The notes: generated by a model from the sequence alone, not told the origin. Counted from the first letter of the stretch, positions 11,845 to 23,600 are shown. The stretch is DNA of 64,000 nt from Tenodera sinensis (GCA_030765045.1 CM060965.1:147868374-147932373); one strand, 5' to 3'. Numbers and translations: made by a program.

Positions 11845-13628
11845 AACTTTCCCAATGTGAACGAACACTATATAAGGGACTCGCTTGTGCCCTTCCCCTC
11901 TACTTGGAAACGAGCCAAGGTTATCATGCTCCCAAAGCAAGGGAAAAGCACCAGACAACCGCAAAACTACCGCCCCATTAGTCTCTTGTCTACTATTGGT
12001 AAATTGCTCGAAAAACTTATCTTTTCTCGACTTCAAAAACAAATTTCGGAAACACATGAACTCTCAAATTCACAATTTGGCTTTATAAAAGGACATTCCA
12101 CAGAATTACAGCTTCTCAGACTAACTGATGATGTAACAGAGCAGTTTAACAATGGGGCTTCAGCGTTGGCATTATTTCTGGACGTAGAAGCTGCATTTGA
12201 CCGGTGCTGGCACAATGGCCTCATTTACAAACTGCACCACAATTTCCCGGCACTCCAAAATTATCTATACCTGCTGCACAACTTCTTAGAAAATCGACAC
12301 TTCTACGTGCAAGTGGGCCACTCCTTCTCTCGGGAGAGAGTGATGCGTGCTGGCGTCCCGCAAGGGGCAATCATGTCACCGTTCCTGTACATACTGTTTA
12401 CAAATGATTTCCCAGTGGATGCCAGATGTAAGGTCGCCATGTATGCAGACGACACTGCAATATACAATCACCACAAAAATCCTCGTTTCGGCCTTGCAGA
12501 AATGCAAAGATACACAAACAACTTCCTCTCATGGCTCCATGACTGGAAAATCAAAATTAACCCCAATAAATGCCAGCTAATACATTTTTCAAAGCGGCAT
12601 CACACTTTGGCAATGGACCTAACGGTCGGTGGTCAAGTATTGCAATGTCGCCAGAATGTCAAATACCTTGGCGTCACCATGGACCGCACGATGTGCTGGT
12701 CCACCCACATAAAAAATACGGCCAACAAAGGCAGACAGCGGATAAAGTTGTGCGCCCCCATCTTCCTCAGCAAACAGCTACAACTTAAATCCAAGCTGAT
12801 TTTATATAGGTCATTTATACTCTCGGTGGTCCTGTACGCATGCGTGGCCTGGGCAAATGCCTCTAAAACCGCCCTCAAACAAATTCAAACCCTCCAAAAC
12901 CTCTCCCTTAGAAAAATCCTCTCTGCTCCACTCCTTACCACTAACCAAACTCTTCACCTCGAAACTCAGATCCCGTCTATCCCAGAGGCAATAGCAAAAA
13001 GAGCAACGGTAGCATGGACGCGCATTAGGAACCACGAAAACTACGTGATCGCCAACATTGGCAAAGGCGAGCCGAAGCACCGCAAACATACTAGAATAAA
13101 AATGTTCTAGACGCGGCACGGCTCGCCGACTAATGCGTGCCCATGCAATCTCGCTCTTAGGCCACACACACGTTACGGAAGAGGCCCTCGCCTCGGAAAA
13201 CACCCAGTAGCTACACCCTGCCCGCGCAGGAAAACAGCGGGAAAATGTAAATATTGTAAATAGTGCAGTGCGCGAGCTGGGACGCATTTTTCTGGTGTGC
13301 CCAGTGAACGTGTGTGTGTAAGCGTGTGAATGTGAGTGTGTGGGTGAATGCGTGCGTGTATGTGTGTATATAGATGTATATATGTATATAAGGAAAAAAA
13401 CAAAAAGAACAACAAATAATAGGAATAGACACCAAACGACTAACGAAAACTATTCTCGGTGGCCTAAAGATGGCCACCGTATGGGTTTTTGGTGATACCC
13501 AAAACTATAAGCTTGTAAAAAGAAAAATTGTAAACAAATGTAAATTTATAGCCTGTAAGCCGGGGCCCTTGTACCGGCACCAGGCCAAAATTATGAATAA
13601 AGAAAACTTGAAAACTTGAAACTTGAAG
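11845..13628 (+). mobile_element. 5'-truncated Jockey-type retrotransposon with open RT
   Basis: RT sequence begins abruptly after an in-frame stop at 11842-11844. It is followed by about 520 bp of 3' sequence with a TG-rich stretch (13310-13400), an AATAAA (13594-13599) and a tail of repeated AAAACTTG words ending near 13628. No gag or endonuclease precedes it, the usual result of incomplete target-primed reverse transcription. Confidence 0.85.
11857..13110 (+). CDS. Jockey reverse transcriptase, partial but uninterrupted
   Basis: The frame is open for 417 codons without a true start. It contains WKRAKVIMLPKQGK, PQNYRPISLLSTIGK, SQFGFIKGHSTELQ, LFLDVEAAFDRCWH (catalytic aspartate), RAGVPQGAIMSPFLYILF, MYADDTAIY (catalytic YADD), KCQLIHFSK and VKYLGVTMD, followed by a LQNLSLRKI tail. 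These are the complete ordered palm and thumb motifs of Jockey-clade RT. An open frame of this length suggests recent insertion compared with the broken Jockey copies at 4270-5800 and 23640-24540. The N-terminal endonuclease is missing, so it cannot be autonomous. Confidence 0.9.
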   Translation: MNEHYIRDSLVPFPSTWKRAKVIMLPKQGKSTRQPQNYRPISLLSTIGKLLEKLIFSRLQKQISETHELSNSQFGFIKGHSTELQLLRLTDDVTEQFNNGASALALFLDVEAAFDRCWHNGLIYKLHHNFPALQNYLYLLHNFLENRHFYVQVGHSFSRERVMRAGVPQGAIMSPFLYILFTNDFPVDARCKVAMYADDTAIYNHHKNPRFGLAEMQRYTNNFLSWLHDWKIKINPNKCQLIHFSKRHHTLAMDLTVGGQVLQCRQNVKYLGVTMDRTMCWSTHIKNTANKGRQRIKLCAPIFLSKQLQLKSKLILYRSFILSVVLYACVAWANASKTALKQIQTLQNLSLRKILSAPLLTTNQTLHLETQIPSIPEAIAKRATVAWTRIRNHENYVIANIGKGEPKHRKHTRIKMF

Positions 13629-13835
13629 ACCAGTTGTTTTCGTAGTGAAGAGTTGTAGTGGAGTGTGACATTTGGATAGTCAGACATTTACGAAGCGTTC
13701 AGTGGACAGTGAGTGTGAATCGGCCAAGTGCAGTTTAGTGCGAGTTGTCATCTGACAGTTCAGTTGTGATTCGATTTGACGGCCAAGTTCTGTTGCTCTC
13801 AGTATTTGCAATAATGATCTAAATGTAACATTACA

Positions 13836-14022
13836 GTCGGTCTGGCTGGCTCAGTTGGTTAAACGCTGGCCTGCTGATCCCAAGGTCGCGGGTTCAAACC
13901 CGGCCCAGACCGATGGTTTTTTAAGTGTGCTTAATAACGACAGCGCCTCCTACTGAACGAAATTCCGGCACACCGGCGATGCTGTTATGATCCGGGCAAT
14001 TGACAGCGTCGTTAAACAACAA
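13836..14022 (+). mobile_element. SINE-2 (tRNA-derived), copy 1
   Basis: A tRNA-like head (13839-13912) folds with acceptor arms GGTCTGG/CCAGACC, an A box in TGGCTCAGTTGG and a B box GGTTCAAACCC. A body with AAGTGTGCTTAATAACGACA and GACAGCGTCGTTAAACAACA follows. Copies are at 24546 and, reversed, at 40673. The recurring body makes it a SINE and not a tRNA gene. Confidence 0.85.
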
Positions 14023-14175
14023 AGTATTTATTTGTTTCAGTGCTATGCTGACTAGGGTAAATAAAGTGTGATTAACAGTAATTGGTTCTCATTTGTTACA
14101 ATAGCATATATTAAAATACAGATTTATATTAATACACATTTCAGAATGCGTGACACACATTTATCTATCTATCCA

Positions 14176-14432
14176 TGGGCGTCAACAGACCCTTTTCCAG
14201 GGGGGCACATGTTGGAAGTTTGCAATCAAGTAATATTAATTCATTATTTGGTTGTCAAAAGTTATAGTATTTTTTGTGCATAACCGTATTAATTTGTGCT
14301 AAATAAAAATTGTGCTTTACATTAAAATTAAAATAATATTCTAATATTCAGTAATTGATTGCACATTAAGTGCATTAGCTTCCAAGGGGGACGGGGCCAC
14401 GGCCCCCTTTACCCCCTCCTTCGCGACGCCCA
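14176..14432. mobile_element. MITE-like element with GGGCGTC inverted termini
   Basis: TGGGCGTCAACAGACCC at the left faces GCGACGCCCA at the right, with GC-rich G-runs inside each end (GGGGGGCAC and GGGGGACGGGG). It is about 257 bp and non-coding. The superfamily was not assigned. Confidence 0.5.
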
Positions 14433-14836
14433 TATACCCATCCATCCGTCCGTCCGTCCATCCATTCATCTACTCGTATTTATTTCTTAAATTCCATAAA
14501 AATGTTCCTACATTTTTCAGTACTGACTGGTCTTTAAAAATGTTCTTACTGTCAGCTCTTTATTTCTATTTTAGCCTCAACTGTTTGGTATATTTATCTA
14601 TATTTGTGCTTTTACTAGTACTTAGATGTTATAATGTTTTATTTAAATTAAATTAATTAATACATATTTGAATATGACAGACATTCAGCCCAGGCCCTTA
14701 GCCTGTCATATCCACCCAACAAAATTTCTTATCATACATTTGCTCCTCTATAGCTATTTAACACATTATAACTAACACAAAAATTTTTAATTCTGTTCTC
14801 TTTGTGCAGACCAATTCCATTTTTTCTTATCTCTAC

Positions 14837-15480
14837 TTAAAAGTGACCTAAGTTCCTGGCCTCCTTTCTAAAAATCCTCTTAAATGCTGTTATCCTATCT
14901 CCCTTCTCCCATTTCTGCCCCAGAAATTGTTTCCTCCATACGTCCGTTCCTTGGCACTCAAAGACTATGTGCTCCAGATCTTCCTTCCCCCCGCAAATAG
15001 GACATAGACTCTGAGGGATCCCTTTCTTACTCCTCTCAACCTCCAAACACCAGTTCTTAGCCATGCTATTGCCTCCCTTTGTTCTTTGTTTACCTTATCA
15101 ACATATGTTTCCCTTTTCCAAGGTTGCTTCATTGATGTATAATCTACCAGGGACGTTTTTTCCATTATACCACCAAACAGTTTTTGGATTTCTATGTCTT
15201 CAAACCTCTTTCTTACTATTTTCCAAAATGTGTTATGATTATTCTCCCCTCTCCTCCAGTAGTCCCCCATCCCATTTACTTCTAAGTCTTTATTTCTATT
15301 TAATCATTTCCTACAAATCAATTCTTTCCTTCAACAATGTACCTGAACATTCTAATAGTAAATGTATTTCGTCTTCCCTCCCATTAGATACTGGACATTT
15401 TTTTTTCAATACATTATTTCTTTCATTCTTCAATTTCCATATTCCCAAACGAAACCACGTAACTTCTTCTCTCATTCTTG
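14837..15480 (-). pseudogene. LINE 3' end with two tandem zinc-finger tails
   Basis: On the minus strand two similar modules occur in order. The first reads WFRLGIWKLKNERNNVLKKK, then CPVSNGREDEIHLLLECSG near 15350-15480. The second reads AIAWLRTGVWRLRGVRKG, then CPICGGKEDLEHIVFECQG near 14930-15110. CP-x2-C..ED..H...C is the C-terminal zinc finger found after RT in several LINE and RNase H-type elements. Frames are broken between and within modules. The parent clade is not clear. Confidence 0.65.
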
Positions 15481-15904
15481 CCACAAACCTTAAGATATAA
15501 TTTTCTCCCTAATTCGGATTTCCATACATTGTAAAAGCTAAGTGACCCGTTAATCTTGATTTGCGAGTATTTCGTTTACACATCCAGATCTTGTAACCTT
15601 TATCATATTATTTTCCAACCTCCCTTTATTATGTGTAATCGGGTGTCCAAATTTCGCCTAACCTAGCCCATTTATCATTAACAGTTCGTTAAGTTCTCCA
15701 AACCATGTTCCATGTTTCTATGTTTTCGGAAATTTAAACACACGTTTAATAACTCATTATCTGCCAATTGTTGACTCCTAAAGAGATTGCTAGGTATGCA
15801 AATACAATAGAATGTGAAGGCCATCCCTGAGCGACTAGCTCTTAAGTCTTTTGTCATCTTCACTCCAAGGATTAGACAATGTTTGTTGTGTCCCCTCATT
15901 CCCC

Positions 15905-16155
15905 TTCCAGCTATAAGGAAATGTGCAAATAAGACAATTTCTGCAGATGTTTATCTCAATTAATATGCAGCAAATAAAAGAATAAGCGTTTATAAGAAAA
16001 GTTTATGCAAAAGTAGAAAAAGTCATGTTGGTGCAACACGTCAGAATTTATGTCTTGGTCATGCAAAGACAACGTAATTTTAAAGCTATCACACAGGGAT
16101 CATATTTTAAAAGATCTGACTATCGCTTAAAGCCTGCTGTATTCACTTGTCTCCC
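15905..16155 (-). repeat. repeat A 250-bp unit, single
   Basis: The reverse complement matches the tandem unit at 1687-2423, including TGTTGCACCAACATGACTTT, GAGATAAACAT and the TTTAAAA near the end. It is diverged. Confidence 0.7.
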
Positions 16156-16494
16156 TTTTACACACAGCACGGAAAGAATGCACTACTGCCTTCAAGCGAA
16201 CACCTCATTCCTTACCGTTTGTAGGGCACCTTATTACGTCATATTTTCATTTTCTTGGCTGATACTGTCACCGTATCACGTCCTGCGTTCTGTATCAAAC
16301 CAATGCAACATACCTATGCTGGTGTTGTCAACTCATTTGATAATTACGAATAGGTACAGCCACCTCTCTCAACTGGAAGGGAGGGGAGGTAATGTGTCCC
16401 CTTTCAAATTGGTGGAGACCGATATAAAAAGACACGCCCTATAAATGTCCCTGCAGACCATCAGAAACTCGACGTCTATTACTATTTGTGCTCT

Positions 16495-16890
16495 GTATAC
16501 CTGCAAGGAAATATGTAAATAAGACAATGTCTGCAAATGTTTATCTCAATTAACATGCAGTAGATAAAAGTATAAGCCTTTGTAAGAAGAGTTGGTACAA
16601 AAGTAGAGAAAGTCATTGAGTGCAACACATCAGAATTTGTTCTCCCTTGGCCATGTAAAGAGAACGAAATTTTAAAGCCATCACATAGGGATCAGCTTTT
16701 AAAAGATATGACTATATCTTAAAGCCATCTGTATTCCCTTGTCTCCTTTGTCCCTGCAAGGAAATATGCAATAAGATTAATTTCTGCAAATGTTTATCTC
16801 ACTAAATATGAAGATATAAAAATAAGTGTTTGTAAGAACAGTTTGTACAAGAGTAAAGAAACTTGTTGAGTGTAACGTGTCAGATGTATA
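16495..16890 (-). repeat. repeat A 250-bp units, one full and one partial
   Basis: Two head-to-tail units on the minus strand start with GCAAGGAAATATG-type ends at about 16502 and 16756 and share AAATGTTTATCTCA and AGTAGAGAAAGTCATT. The region 16155-16495 between this and the previous unit shows nothing recognisable. Confidence 0.7.
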
Positions 16891-17134
16891 TTTCGTACAT
16901 GCTCGCAAAGTCCTTATCAGTCTGTTGTTTTGTTTTGTAAAATGGCAGTCATATTATTTGACATATGCCTGTCTGTTATGACACACGGCATGTCATATCA
17001 TTTTGACATGTTGCAAATCCAGCATCAGGATTAATCTCTCACGGTTTGCCAAGAAATATTATCATGTATTATAATTCCCAATTTCTCTGTTTCTGTTGTT
17101 GCTGCTGCTCCTGTTTCTCTATCTCCATCTGTTT

Positions 17135-17136
<2 letters not shown>

Positions 17137-17184
<48 letters not shown>
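17137..17184. repeat. (TC)n microsatellite
   Basis: About 24 consecutive TC dinucleotides. Serine/leucine or arginine/glutamate ORFs through it are artefacts. Confidence 0.95.
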
Positions 17185-17188
<4 letters not shown>

Positions 17189-17465
17189 ACATAACTTGTT
17201 TTCTTTCCTTCTTCGGGGTTGCAAAAGCCAGTAAGCCAACACCAATTGTTTTCTTTCTCTTTTACTTTGTCGCTCCGAAAAGATTACTGTCAGGAGCCTC
17301 AAATTTCGTAGCTTTACTTTCTCTTATAGTGGGTAAGATGGAAGTATTCCATCCAAAAACTCCATGTAGAGATTTCACCGGAAATATGTCTTAAGGTTCT
17401 GTGAATTATATATATATAATATATATCTTATAATAAGCGTGTGTGTGTGTGTGTGTGGGGTGAGG

Positions 17466-17697
17466 GGGTTGTAGTGTTTAACGCCCGCTTTTACTACTAC
17501 GGCAACGCAGGCGGTGACACTGATGATACATGGAATAAAGATGGAGCTCCGGTGGGATGAGATGGCGGGGTAAACCTGAGAATCCGGAGGAAACCCCGTT
17601 CCAGCGCCTCTTCGTCCACCACGAATTCCACATGCGGTTGCCTGGGATCAAACCCGGGTCACTTTAGTGAGAAGCGAATGGTCCAGCGAGCGCGCGC
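17466..17697 (-). mobile_element. SINE-3 (tRNA-derived), copy 1
   Basis: The minus strand matches 51688-51929: a degraded tRNA head with B box GGGTTTGATCCCAGG, the body CATGTGGAATTCGTGGTGGA, then GGCGGTGACACTGATGATAC read on the plus strand, and a tail TAAACACTACAAC. The head is truncated compared with the 51.7-kb copy. Confidence 0.8.
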
Positions 17698-17716
17698 GCG
17701 CCTGTGTGTGTGTGTT

Positions 17717-17774
<58 letters not shown>
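17698..17774. repeat. (TG)n microsatellite
   Basis: Slightly interrupted at first, then more than 25 consecutive TG units, next to the nested SINE-3 within repeat A. Confidence 0.9.
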
Positions 17775-17775
<1 letters not shown>

Positions 17776-18170
17776 AACAAACTAAAAAATAAAAATTCGA
17801 AATACCAAACTTCGTTCAACATCCTCCAAGGTACCACACACAGCCCCCACGGTAAACTAACCTTTACGTGAAAAATGGATCATTATTTTGTTATTTTCTC
17901 AAAAATGTCTCTAACGCTTTTGATTAAATACTTTAAGTTTAACATACCACATAATAAAATTTATATCGCGAACTTTCTGTGAATAGCCCGTGAAGTTCTT
18001 TTACGCAGTCTTACTTTAAACTACATATATCATAGAAGGCTGTGAGGTGTAGTTTCCGCAATTGTGCTTTGCAGGTTAGCCAAAATGCTAAAATATGGCT
18101 CCTCCTTTCGTACAGGAGTTTGTTGTGCCCATGTTACATACATTTCAGCATTTAATAGGTACTTAAAAGT

Positions 18171-18485
18171 GATTTAAGAGGTGGAATCAGGACTGAAAAA
18201 TCCAATGCCATAGCTGGGATTTGAACCATAGATCTTCCGCTTATCGAGTCCCTGCTTTAACCACTAAGCTACCATGTCCAACTTGCCAGTACGACATTAA
18301 ATTCCCCAGCTGATTCGTACTTTCCCGGTTAGACCACAAGGGAATCTCACATCAGAGATAAATACCCCAAGGGCGACTTACAATTGTAAGTACTTTATGT
18401 CCCGGGTTTAAGTAACCTTTAGATTAGATAGTAATTATTATTTATTTATGCCAACAAACTGCTGGTGTTTTTTAAACACTCAAGT
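18171..18485 (-). mobile_element. SINE-4 (tRNA-derived), minus copy
   Basis: Read on the minus strand: a tail-like segment (GTTTGTTGGCATAAATAAAT), a body with AAAGTACTTACAATTGTAAG and TCTCTGATGTGAGA, then a tRNA-like module (GTAGCTTAGTGGTTAAAGCA with B box GGTTCAAATCCC). It ends in CAGTCCTGATTCCACCTCTT. It sits head-to-head with the next copy. Confidence 0.75.
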
Positions 18486-18490
18486 CGTTT

Positions 18491-18722
18491 GTAGTCAATG
18501 GTTCAAATCAGCTGGAGAATTTAATGTCATACTGGCAAGTTGGCCATGGTAGCTTAGTGGTTATAGGAACCACTCGATAAGCGGAAGATCCGTGGTTCAA
18601 ATCCCGGTTATGTCATTGAATTTTTCAGTCCTGATTCCACCTCTTAAACATTGTTCACACACGGCTTGTGTGTTTAGAAACACCAGCAGTTAGTTTGTTG
18701 GTATAAATAAATAATAATTACC
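18491..18722 (+). mobile_element. SINE-4, plus copy
   Basis: It has the same tRNA-like module (TAGCTTAGTGGTTATAGGAA, B box GGTTCAAATCCC) and the CCTGATTCCACCTCTTAAAC segment. The tail CTTGTGTGTTTAGAAACACC is followed by AAATAAATAATAATTACC. It starts partway through the body and is oriented opposite to 18171-18485. Confidence 0.75.
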
Positions 18723-18900
18723 ACTTAAAATTACTGCTTGTGTGGGTTAAACACAAAAGTAAACTGGTAAGAAAACCAAGAGTACAGCACAAAGGTAGCG
18801 CGACTGAGTGAAATGCATAACTGGCAACAATGGAGTATGGACAACGATGCTCATTTGTTACCTTGGCAAAGCACATGCCTTGACTTGGACCGTTTGCATA

Positions 18901-19363
18901 AGTTGTCTCATAAGTTCGTTCGTTTTGCTCGCTAGTTCCATCTATAGCGTCTGAAAAACCTGGATACTGATCCCTCTACAGCCTAACCACCCTTACGGTT
19001 TAGAGATCAACAACCATTGGATACATCAGTATGCGTTCGTGACTGACGTTAGATGGAACAGCATGAACCTGTGTTTACAAACTATGGAAAGCAAAAAGGA
19101 ACATTTCCGACATCTTACGCTGTTTTACTATCGCAAGGGCAAAATCGCCTCGCAATGCCGGCAGAAAATTTATGCTGTCTACAGGGAAGATGCAGTAACA
19201 AATCGAGCATGTCAATTTCGAGCCGATTTCAAGCTGGGAATTTCTCCCTAAAATAGATCTTTGGCAACTACTCTGTTCTAACTGTGCTGCGGGTGAGGTG
19301 TGTTTCCAGGCGTTCTTAGTGATTGAAACGTAACAAGAAACGAACGAACTTGTGAGACAACCT
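18901..19363 (+). mobile_element. internally deleted mariner element, TA target site
   Basis: Terminal repeats AGTTGTCTCATAAGTTCGTT (left) and, reversed, AGGTTGTCTCACAAGTTCGT (right) are flanked by TA at 18899-18900 and 19364-19365. The ends and the TA target are typical of mariner elements. Only the N-terminal transposase remains, so it is MITE-like. Confidence 0.85.
19053..19256 (+). pseudogene. mariner transposase N-terminus (HTH), frameshifted
   Basis: ATG 19053 opens MEQHEPVFTNYGKQK. After a frameshift the mariner-type helix-turn-helix segment continues as KEHFRHLTLFYYRKGKIASQ and DAVTNRACQ, then shifts back to RFQAGNFSLK. This matches the DNA-binding part of mariner transposases. The catalytic DD34D half is absent. 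Confidence 0.85.
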
Positions 19364-19552
19364 TATAACACTAAATTCCAAAGCTCAACATGAAATGTGC
19401 GAGTAATACCTATAACGAAATAAATACCTAATGTGGTAATAGTATTTCTGCAAAATTAAGGAGGGATGAGAGTGGGCTTTTGCCGGAATAGCTTACATAA
19501 AGTTTAAACAACTAAACGATAGTGGGCAGAGAAGGTCATATGAATGTTAGTT

Positions 19553-19805
19553 GCTCGTCATCAGAAAGTTCTTTTCCACTTGTGGTCATGCAAAGAACGT
19601 GGAATTGCACGGCCGTTACAGAAAGACGCGCAACATTTGACTCTCGCTTCAGCCTTCTGCATTCGCCTTGTAACCTGCAACTAAATGTGTAATAAATGCA
19701 TTTATGCAAACACTTTGTATGTCGATTAATAAAAGGAGATCGAAGAATGGGCGTTTGAGCAAAAGAGGGTTTAGATAAAACCATGTGAACATAATACATC
19801 AAATT
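19553..19805 (-). repeat. repeat A 250-bp unit, diverged
   Basis: The reverse complement aligns with the 1687-2423 units (TGATGTATTATGTTCACATG, then GATCTCC, ATTTATTACACATTTAGTTG). Confidence 0.55.
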
Positions 19806-21074
19806 ATTAAATTTCCTAGGCTGTTGCATCTCGGCGCCTATTTCTTAAAAGCGACAGTCCATATCAGTAGATTTACAGGCATATAAAAACACATTATTCA
19901 GATATAATGCTGTTAGAGGTTTATACCATGCAGAAGGTAGGTGTTGATTTGCATTTGAGAACTTAATCAGTTACTGAATTTAATGGCAAATAAATTTCCA
20001 GTACCTAATTCTAATGAACCATTCACGCTAGCTCCCCTTATGCTTTAACGAGTTTAAGCCAGGCAATCCTTCTGACTAAAAAACAAAGTTTCCAAAGAGA
20101 GAGTGTTACATTATTCCTATTCACAGCACAAAAAAGAGAAAAGTTTCCATGAAAAATATTGCATGAAAATGAAGAATATGACGACTCGGAACGTGAAATA
20201 AATAAAGCGGATGTGCGATAAGCTAGAGAGAACGAAAATTACGAAGAATCTTAAAGCGTGAGAAATAGAAAGTCTAAGCAGCAAACTGTGTAAAAGAAAG
20301 ATAACAAAGACTAAAAGGCCAAGAACCGTACGCCATATGTGGATAGCTAGAGAAAAATAGAATAAAGAATCAGAAATGCAGGGAGATAAGGTGGGAGAGA
20401 AATAACCCGTCAGGCTGAAGGAGGCGCAAGAGTGGACGTAAATTGTCCAACAATTTCATACATTTCTTAAATTAAATGCACCGTTAACTAGATAATCGCG
20501 TTTAAAGGCGAGTGTATGACATCTTGTTGATTGAGCAATCTGCTTCCAGCGGCAGCTCAATGAACTATTCTACGCCCTATAGAAACCATTTAAGTAATGT
20601 TGCCATGTATCGAATTCAGATGTTTTGTCACTGGTGTGCCAGACACCTACTAGGTGTTCTGTGCCAGACACCAACAAATTACGTGAAAAAGTGAGGTTAT
20701 CGTTAACTGACCCGTATAAAAACATTGCCTCGAATTTTACATTTCCGCGTAATTATGAAGATTTTATTTTGTATGTTTAAAGGTTTAAATATCTGTTCTA
20801 TTTGAGAGGTTTATGCCATGGTAAGGTAACAAACTCACATAGAATTGGATTCTTCTTTACTTTACCTCCCGCAAAATTTGCTTCTCACTTTCGACACCAG
20901 TTATGGTATTACATCCTATAGGGCAGCGGCCACCAAGTGGATGGATTTTGTGCTAGAGCAAATAACGTAGCACTGTGCACTGCCACGAGTGCCGTGCGAT
21001 TTTAGTTTGAGGCATGACGTGGAAGTGGACTGCAGTGTTGTCTCGTCTCTTGCGGTTTGTTTTCGTAAACATCC
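19806..21074. other. no recognised feature
   Basis: AT-rich with no domain, tRNA box or clear inverted termini. CAGCGGCCACCAAGTGG near 20923 might be a degenerate hAT end for the transposase that follows, but no partner was found. Confidence 0.4.
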
Positions 21075-22333
21075 CAACTTGCAATATTTATAAGAGGTGT
21101 AGATTCAGAGCTTCCGATTAAACAAGAACTGTTAGATCTTGTTGCATTGAAGGATACTACAAAAGAATCAGGTTTTTTTTTTTTTTTTGGTCTTGAAGAG
21201 GTTATTGAAAATTTTGGTCTGCCTTGGGATAAATTGGTATTTCTGACTACTGACGCTGCTCCTTGTATGGTTGGGAGTCGAGTTGGTGTGGTTGAACTTT
21301 TGAAAGAAAATATAGAGTCTGAACATAAATATGAGGTTATACCTGTATATTGTATTGTACATAAACAGAGTTTCTGCGCCAAAAACATTAAAATGAGCAA
21401 TGTGATGAACGTTGTGACCAAAACAACTAATGCAATTAGGTCGAAAGGGCTCAATCATCGTCAGTTTCAAAGCTTCCTAGAAGAGTGTAATAGCGAGTAT
21501 GGTACTTTACCGTACTATTGTGAAGTTCGATGGCTAAGACGTGGAAAGTTACTATATCGATTTGTCGAACTGTGCAGTGAAATATCGTGTTTTATGGAGC
21601 AAAATGGAACACCTGTACAAGAATTAAATGATGAGAAATGAGCCTCCAACTTGGCGTTCCTGGCAGATGTGACAGATCATATCAATATATGGAATAAATC
21701 GCTGCAAGGAAAGCATCAACTCATCACAGACGTGTGTGATAGTATCAGATCATTCAAAATGAAACTATCCTTATGGGAAAGGCAGTTAACTTCAAAGAAC
21801 TTGATACGTTTCCCAAAGCTCTCAACAGTTCTGCAGTTTATTCAGGTCATGGACTTGCAAGAATATGTTCAAATATTAACAGAGTTGAACCAAGAATTTC
21901 AGAAAAGGTAACGTGGTGCAATTGGAGCCAATTTTGCAAATATTTGCTGAGCTTTACTCTACAGTTGATAATGTTCCATCTAAATTGCAACCTGAACTTA
22001 TCGATTTGCAATGCAATCGTCAACTGAAAAATAAATTCCAAAATAGAATTAGTTTGAGTGATTTCTATTCACATTTTCCAAGAAGTACATTTCCTCTACT
22101 ACTAGAAATCCGCTCGTGTTCTATGTATGTATGTTCGATCCACATATATATGCGAACAATTTTTTTCGCTAATGAAATTAAACAAAAACCGCTGCAGAAG
22201 TCAACTGTCGGATCAGAACTTAAAATGTCAACTTAGACTAGCTGCTGCACAAACATTGATACCTAATTTTGAAAAACTAGTGCGTCAAAGGAGACAACAA
22301 AAGTCTAGAAAACTAGGTTCCACTTCTGAGTAA
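21075..22333 (+). pseudogene. hAT transposase (GTF2IRD2/ZBED-like), frameshifted
   Basis: Successive frames give QLAIFIRGVD, ELLDLVALKDTTK, WDKLVFLTTDAAPCMVG (transposase-core aspartate), VYCIVHKQ, VRWLRRGKLLYRFVEL, then FLADVTDHIN. The C-terminal dimerisation segment follows: CEQFFSLMKLNK, then LRLAAAQTLIPNF, ending at TAA 22331. This order matches the hAT family domesticated in vertebrate GTF2IRD2. A T-run (21173-21188) and at least three frameshifts or stops break it. Precise TIRs were not found. Confidence 0.85.
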
Positions 22334-22569
22334 TATGTTGTGTTTATTGCTATTCTTTGAACTGTCATTTAATACCGCTGTATTGTAAGTAGATTGTAGA
22401 TTATTTTCATTTTGTTCAACCTATCAATTAATTGTTCATTTGTTTTTTCATTAAAAGAAAAATTGAATGATAATGAAAGAAACGTTATATTAAAACAATT
22501 TATATAACAATTATATCCTTCATATTACAATTAGATTATTATTGTTGCACAGTCAATTGTGCATTTAAA

Positions 22570-23600
22570 TTGCAAGATCGGTATTCCGCCACTGCTCTGA
22601 AGGCTACTGAGTACACGGTAGACTATTCCGGCGTGCAACGGGTAAACTTGCACGACCTGCTGTACACACTGTGCATTGAGATGGTGGCCGCTGCTATAGG
22701 GAGTCACAAACTTTCAACAACTTCAAGAGCAATTGCAGACCATTGTACCTAAGCGTAAGAGAGATCTGAAGCCGCCATGAAAACCGGCCACTACAACCTC
22801 AACTAACAGATTTCTACCTTTGCCCACCACCAACCAGACTGCTGACAGCACTCCTCAGGCTACAGCATCTGCTAGTGTCCTCCATGGATACCACTGACGG
22901 CGAATTTGTCAATCCCGCCCAAACCCCTCCTCGTCCCCGTTCCCACAAAACCACCATCTTCCTCCGGGGTCCAAGTAAGGCCCGTGATTTAACCCATTAC
23001 CTAGCCACTTCCCACCTTGATATACAATATACAATCAGGAACATGAGTGGGGCAGGGGCCTTCTCCTCTCCATACCAGACGATCACCGTCAAATAAGAGA
23101 GGTGCTAACTAACGGAGCAGTACGGTACCTTACAACACTACTGCCGGAGGAAAAACTAATTTACATGTATATAACCGAGGCAGATGTCGGTGAAACTTAA
23201 GGAGCTCACCTACCCTGTTGAGCGTGTTGGCCAATTACGCTCAAACCGCAGCCAGTAACCACAGCTCATCCCACACTTGAGAGTGGCCCTCATGAAGAGG
23301 CCCACTCACACATCTTTAGAGGCACGGGTGTTTAATGCCATCATCCATGTCGAGAGCTACCGCCCTCTTGCAAGACCGCTGCAGTGTACCAACTGTCAGT
23401 AATTCCCCCACAGCGCTGCAGGATCCTGACTGAAACCAGTGCACGCCAGGACTGTCAACTTCCTGGAGTGCAGGGAACAAAGCCAGTGTGTTTCAACTAT
23501 GGCGGTGAACATAGCAGTTGTTACGCAAAATGCCCCGTCTGGCAAGAATCAAGAGTTGAGATGCATCTCAACAGTTACGGGCAGCATACCAGATTCGACG
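22570..23600 (+). pseudogene. Jockey ORF1 (gag) pseudogene
   Basis: Heavily broken. Proline-rich frames near 22875-23000 are followed near 23388-23560 by degenerate zinc knuckles: LQCTNCQ with H and A-A-G in register (final Cys lost), then CFNYGGEHSSCYAKCP. The order resembles Jockey gag. It runs directly into RT sequence at about 23640 with no endonuclease. Confidence 0.65.

Larger units (their letters stand above)
17325..18050 (-). repeat. repeat A, minus copy interrupted by SINE-3
   Basis: 17325-17400 is the reverse complement of the repeat A 3' end, with TTTCACCGGAAATATG. After the inserted SINE-3 and a (TG)n tract, the body resumes at about 17785-18050 (GGTAAACTAACCTTTACGTG, AACGCTTTTGATTAAA). 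The (TG)n lies where CA occurs in plus-strand copies. Confidence 0.7.

Noticed and set aside
13839..13912. Cloverleaf-like tRNA gene
   Set aside because: The head is followed by a body that recurs with it elsewhere (24546, 40673), so it is a SINE. The same reasoning applies to 33943, 51688, 27858 and the SINE-4 modules.
21075..22333. Host GTF2IRD2-like gene
   Set aside because: Frameshifts, a T-run in the coding sequence and two further decayed relatives in the window show it is a hAT transposon.
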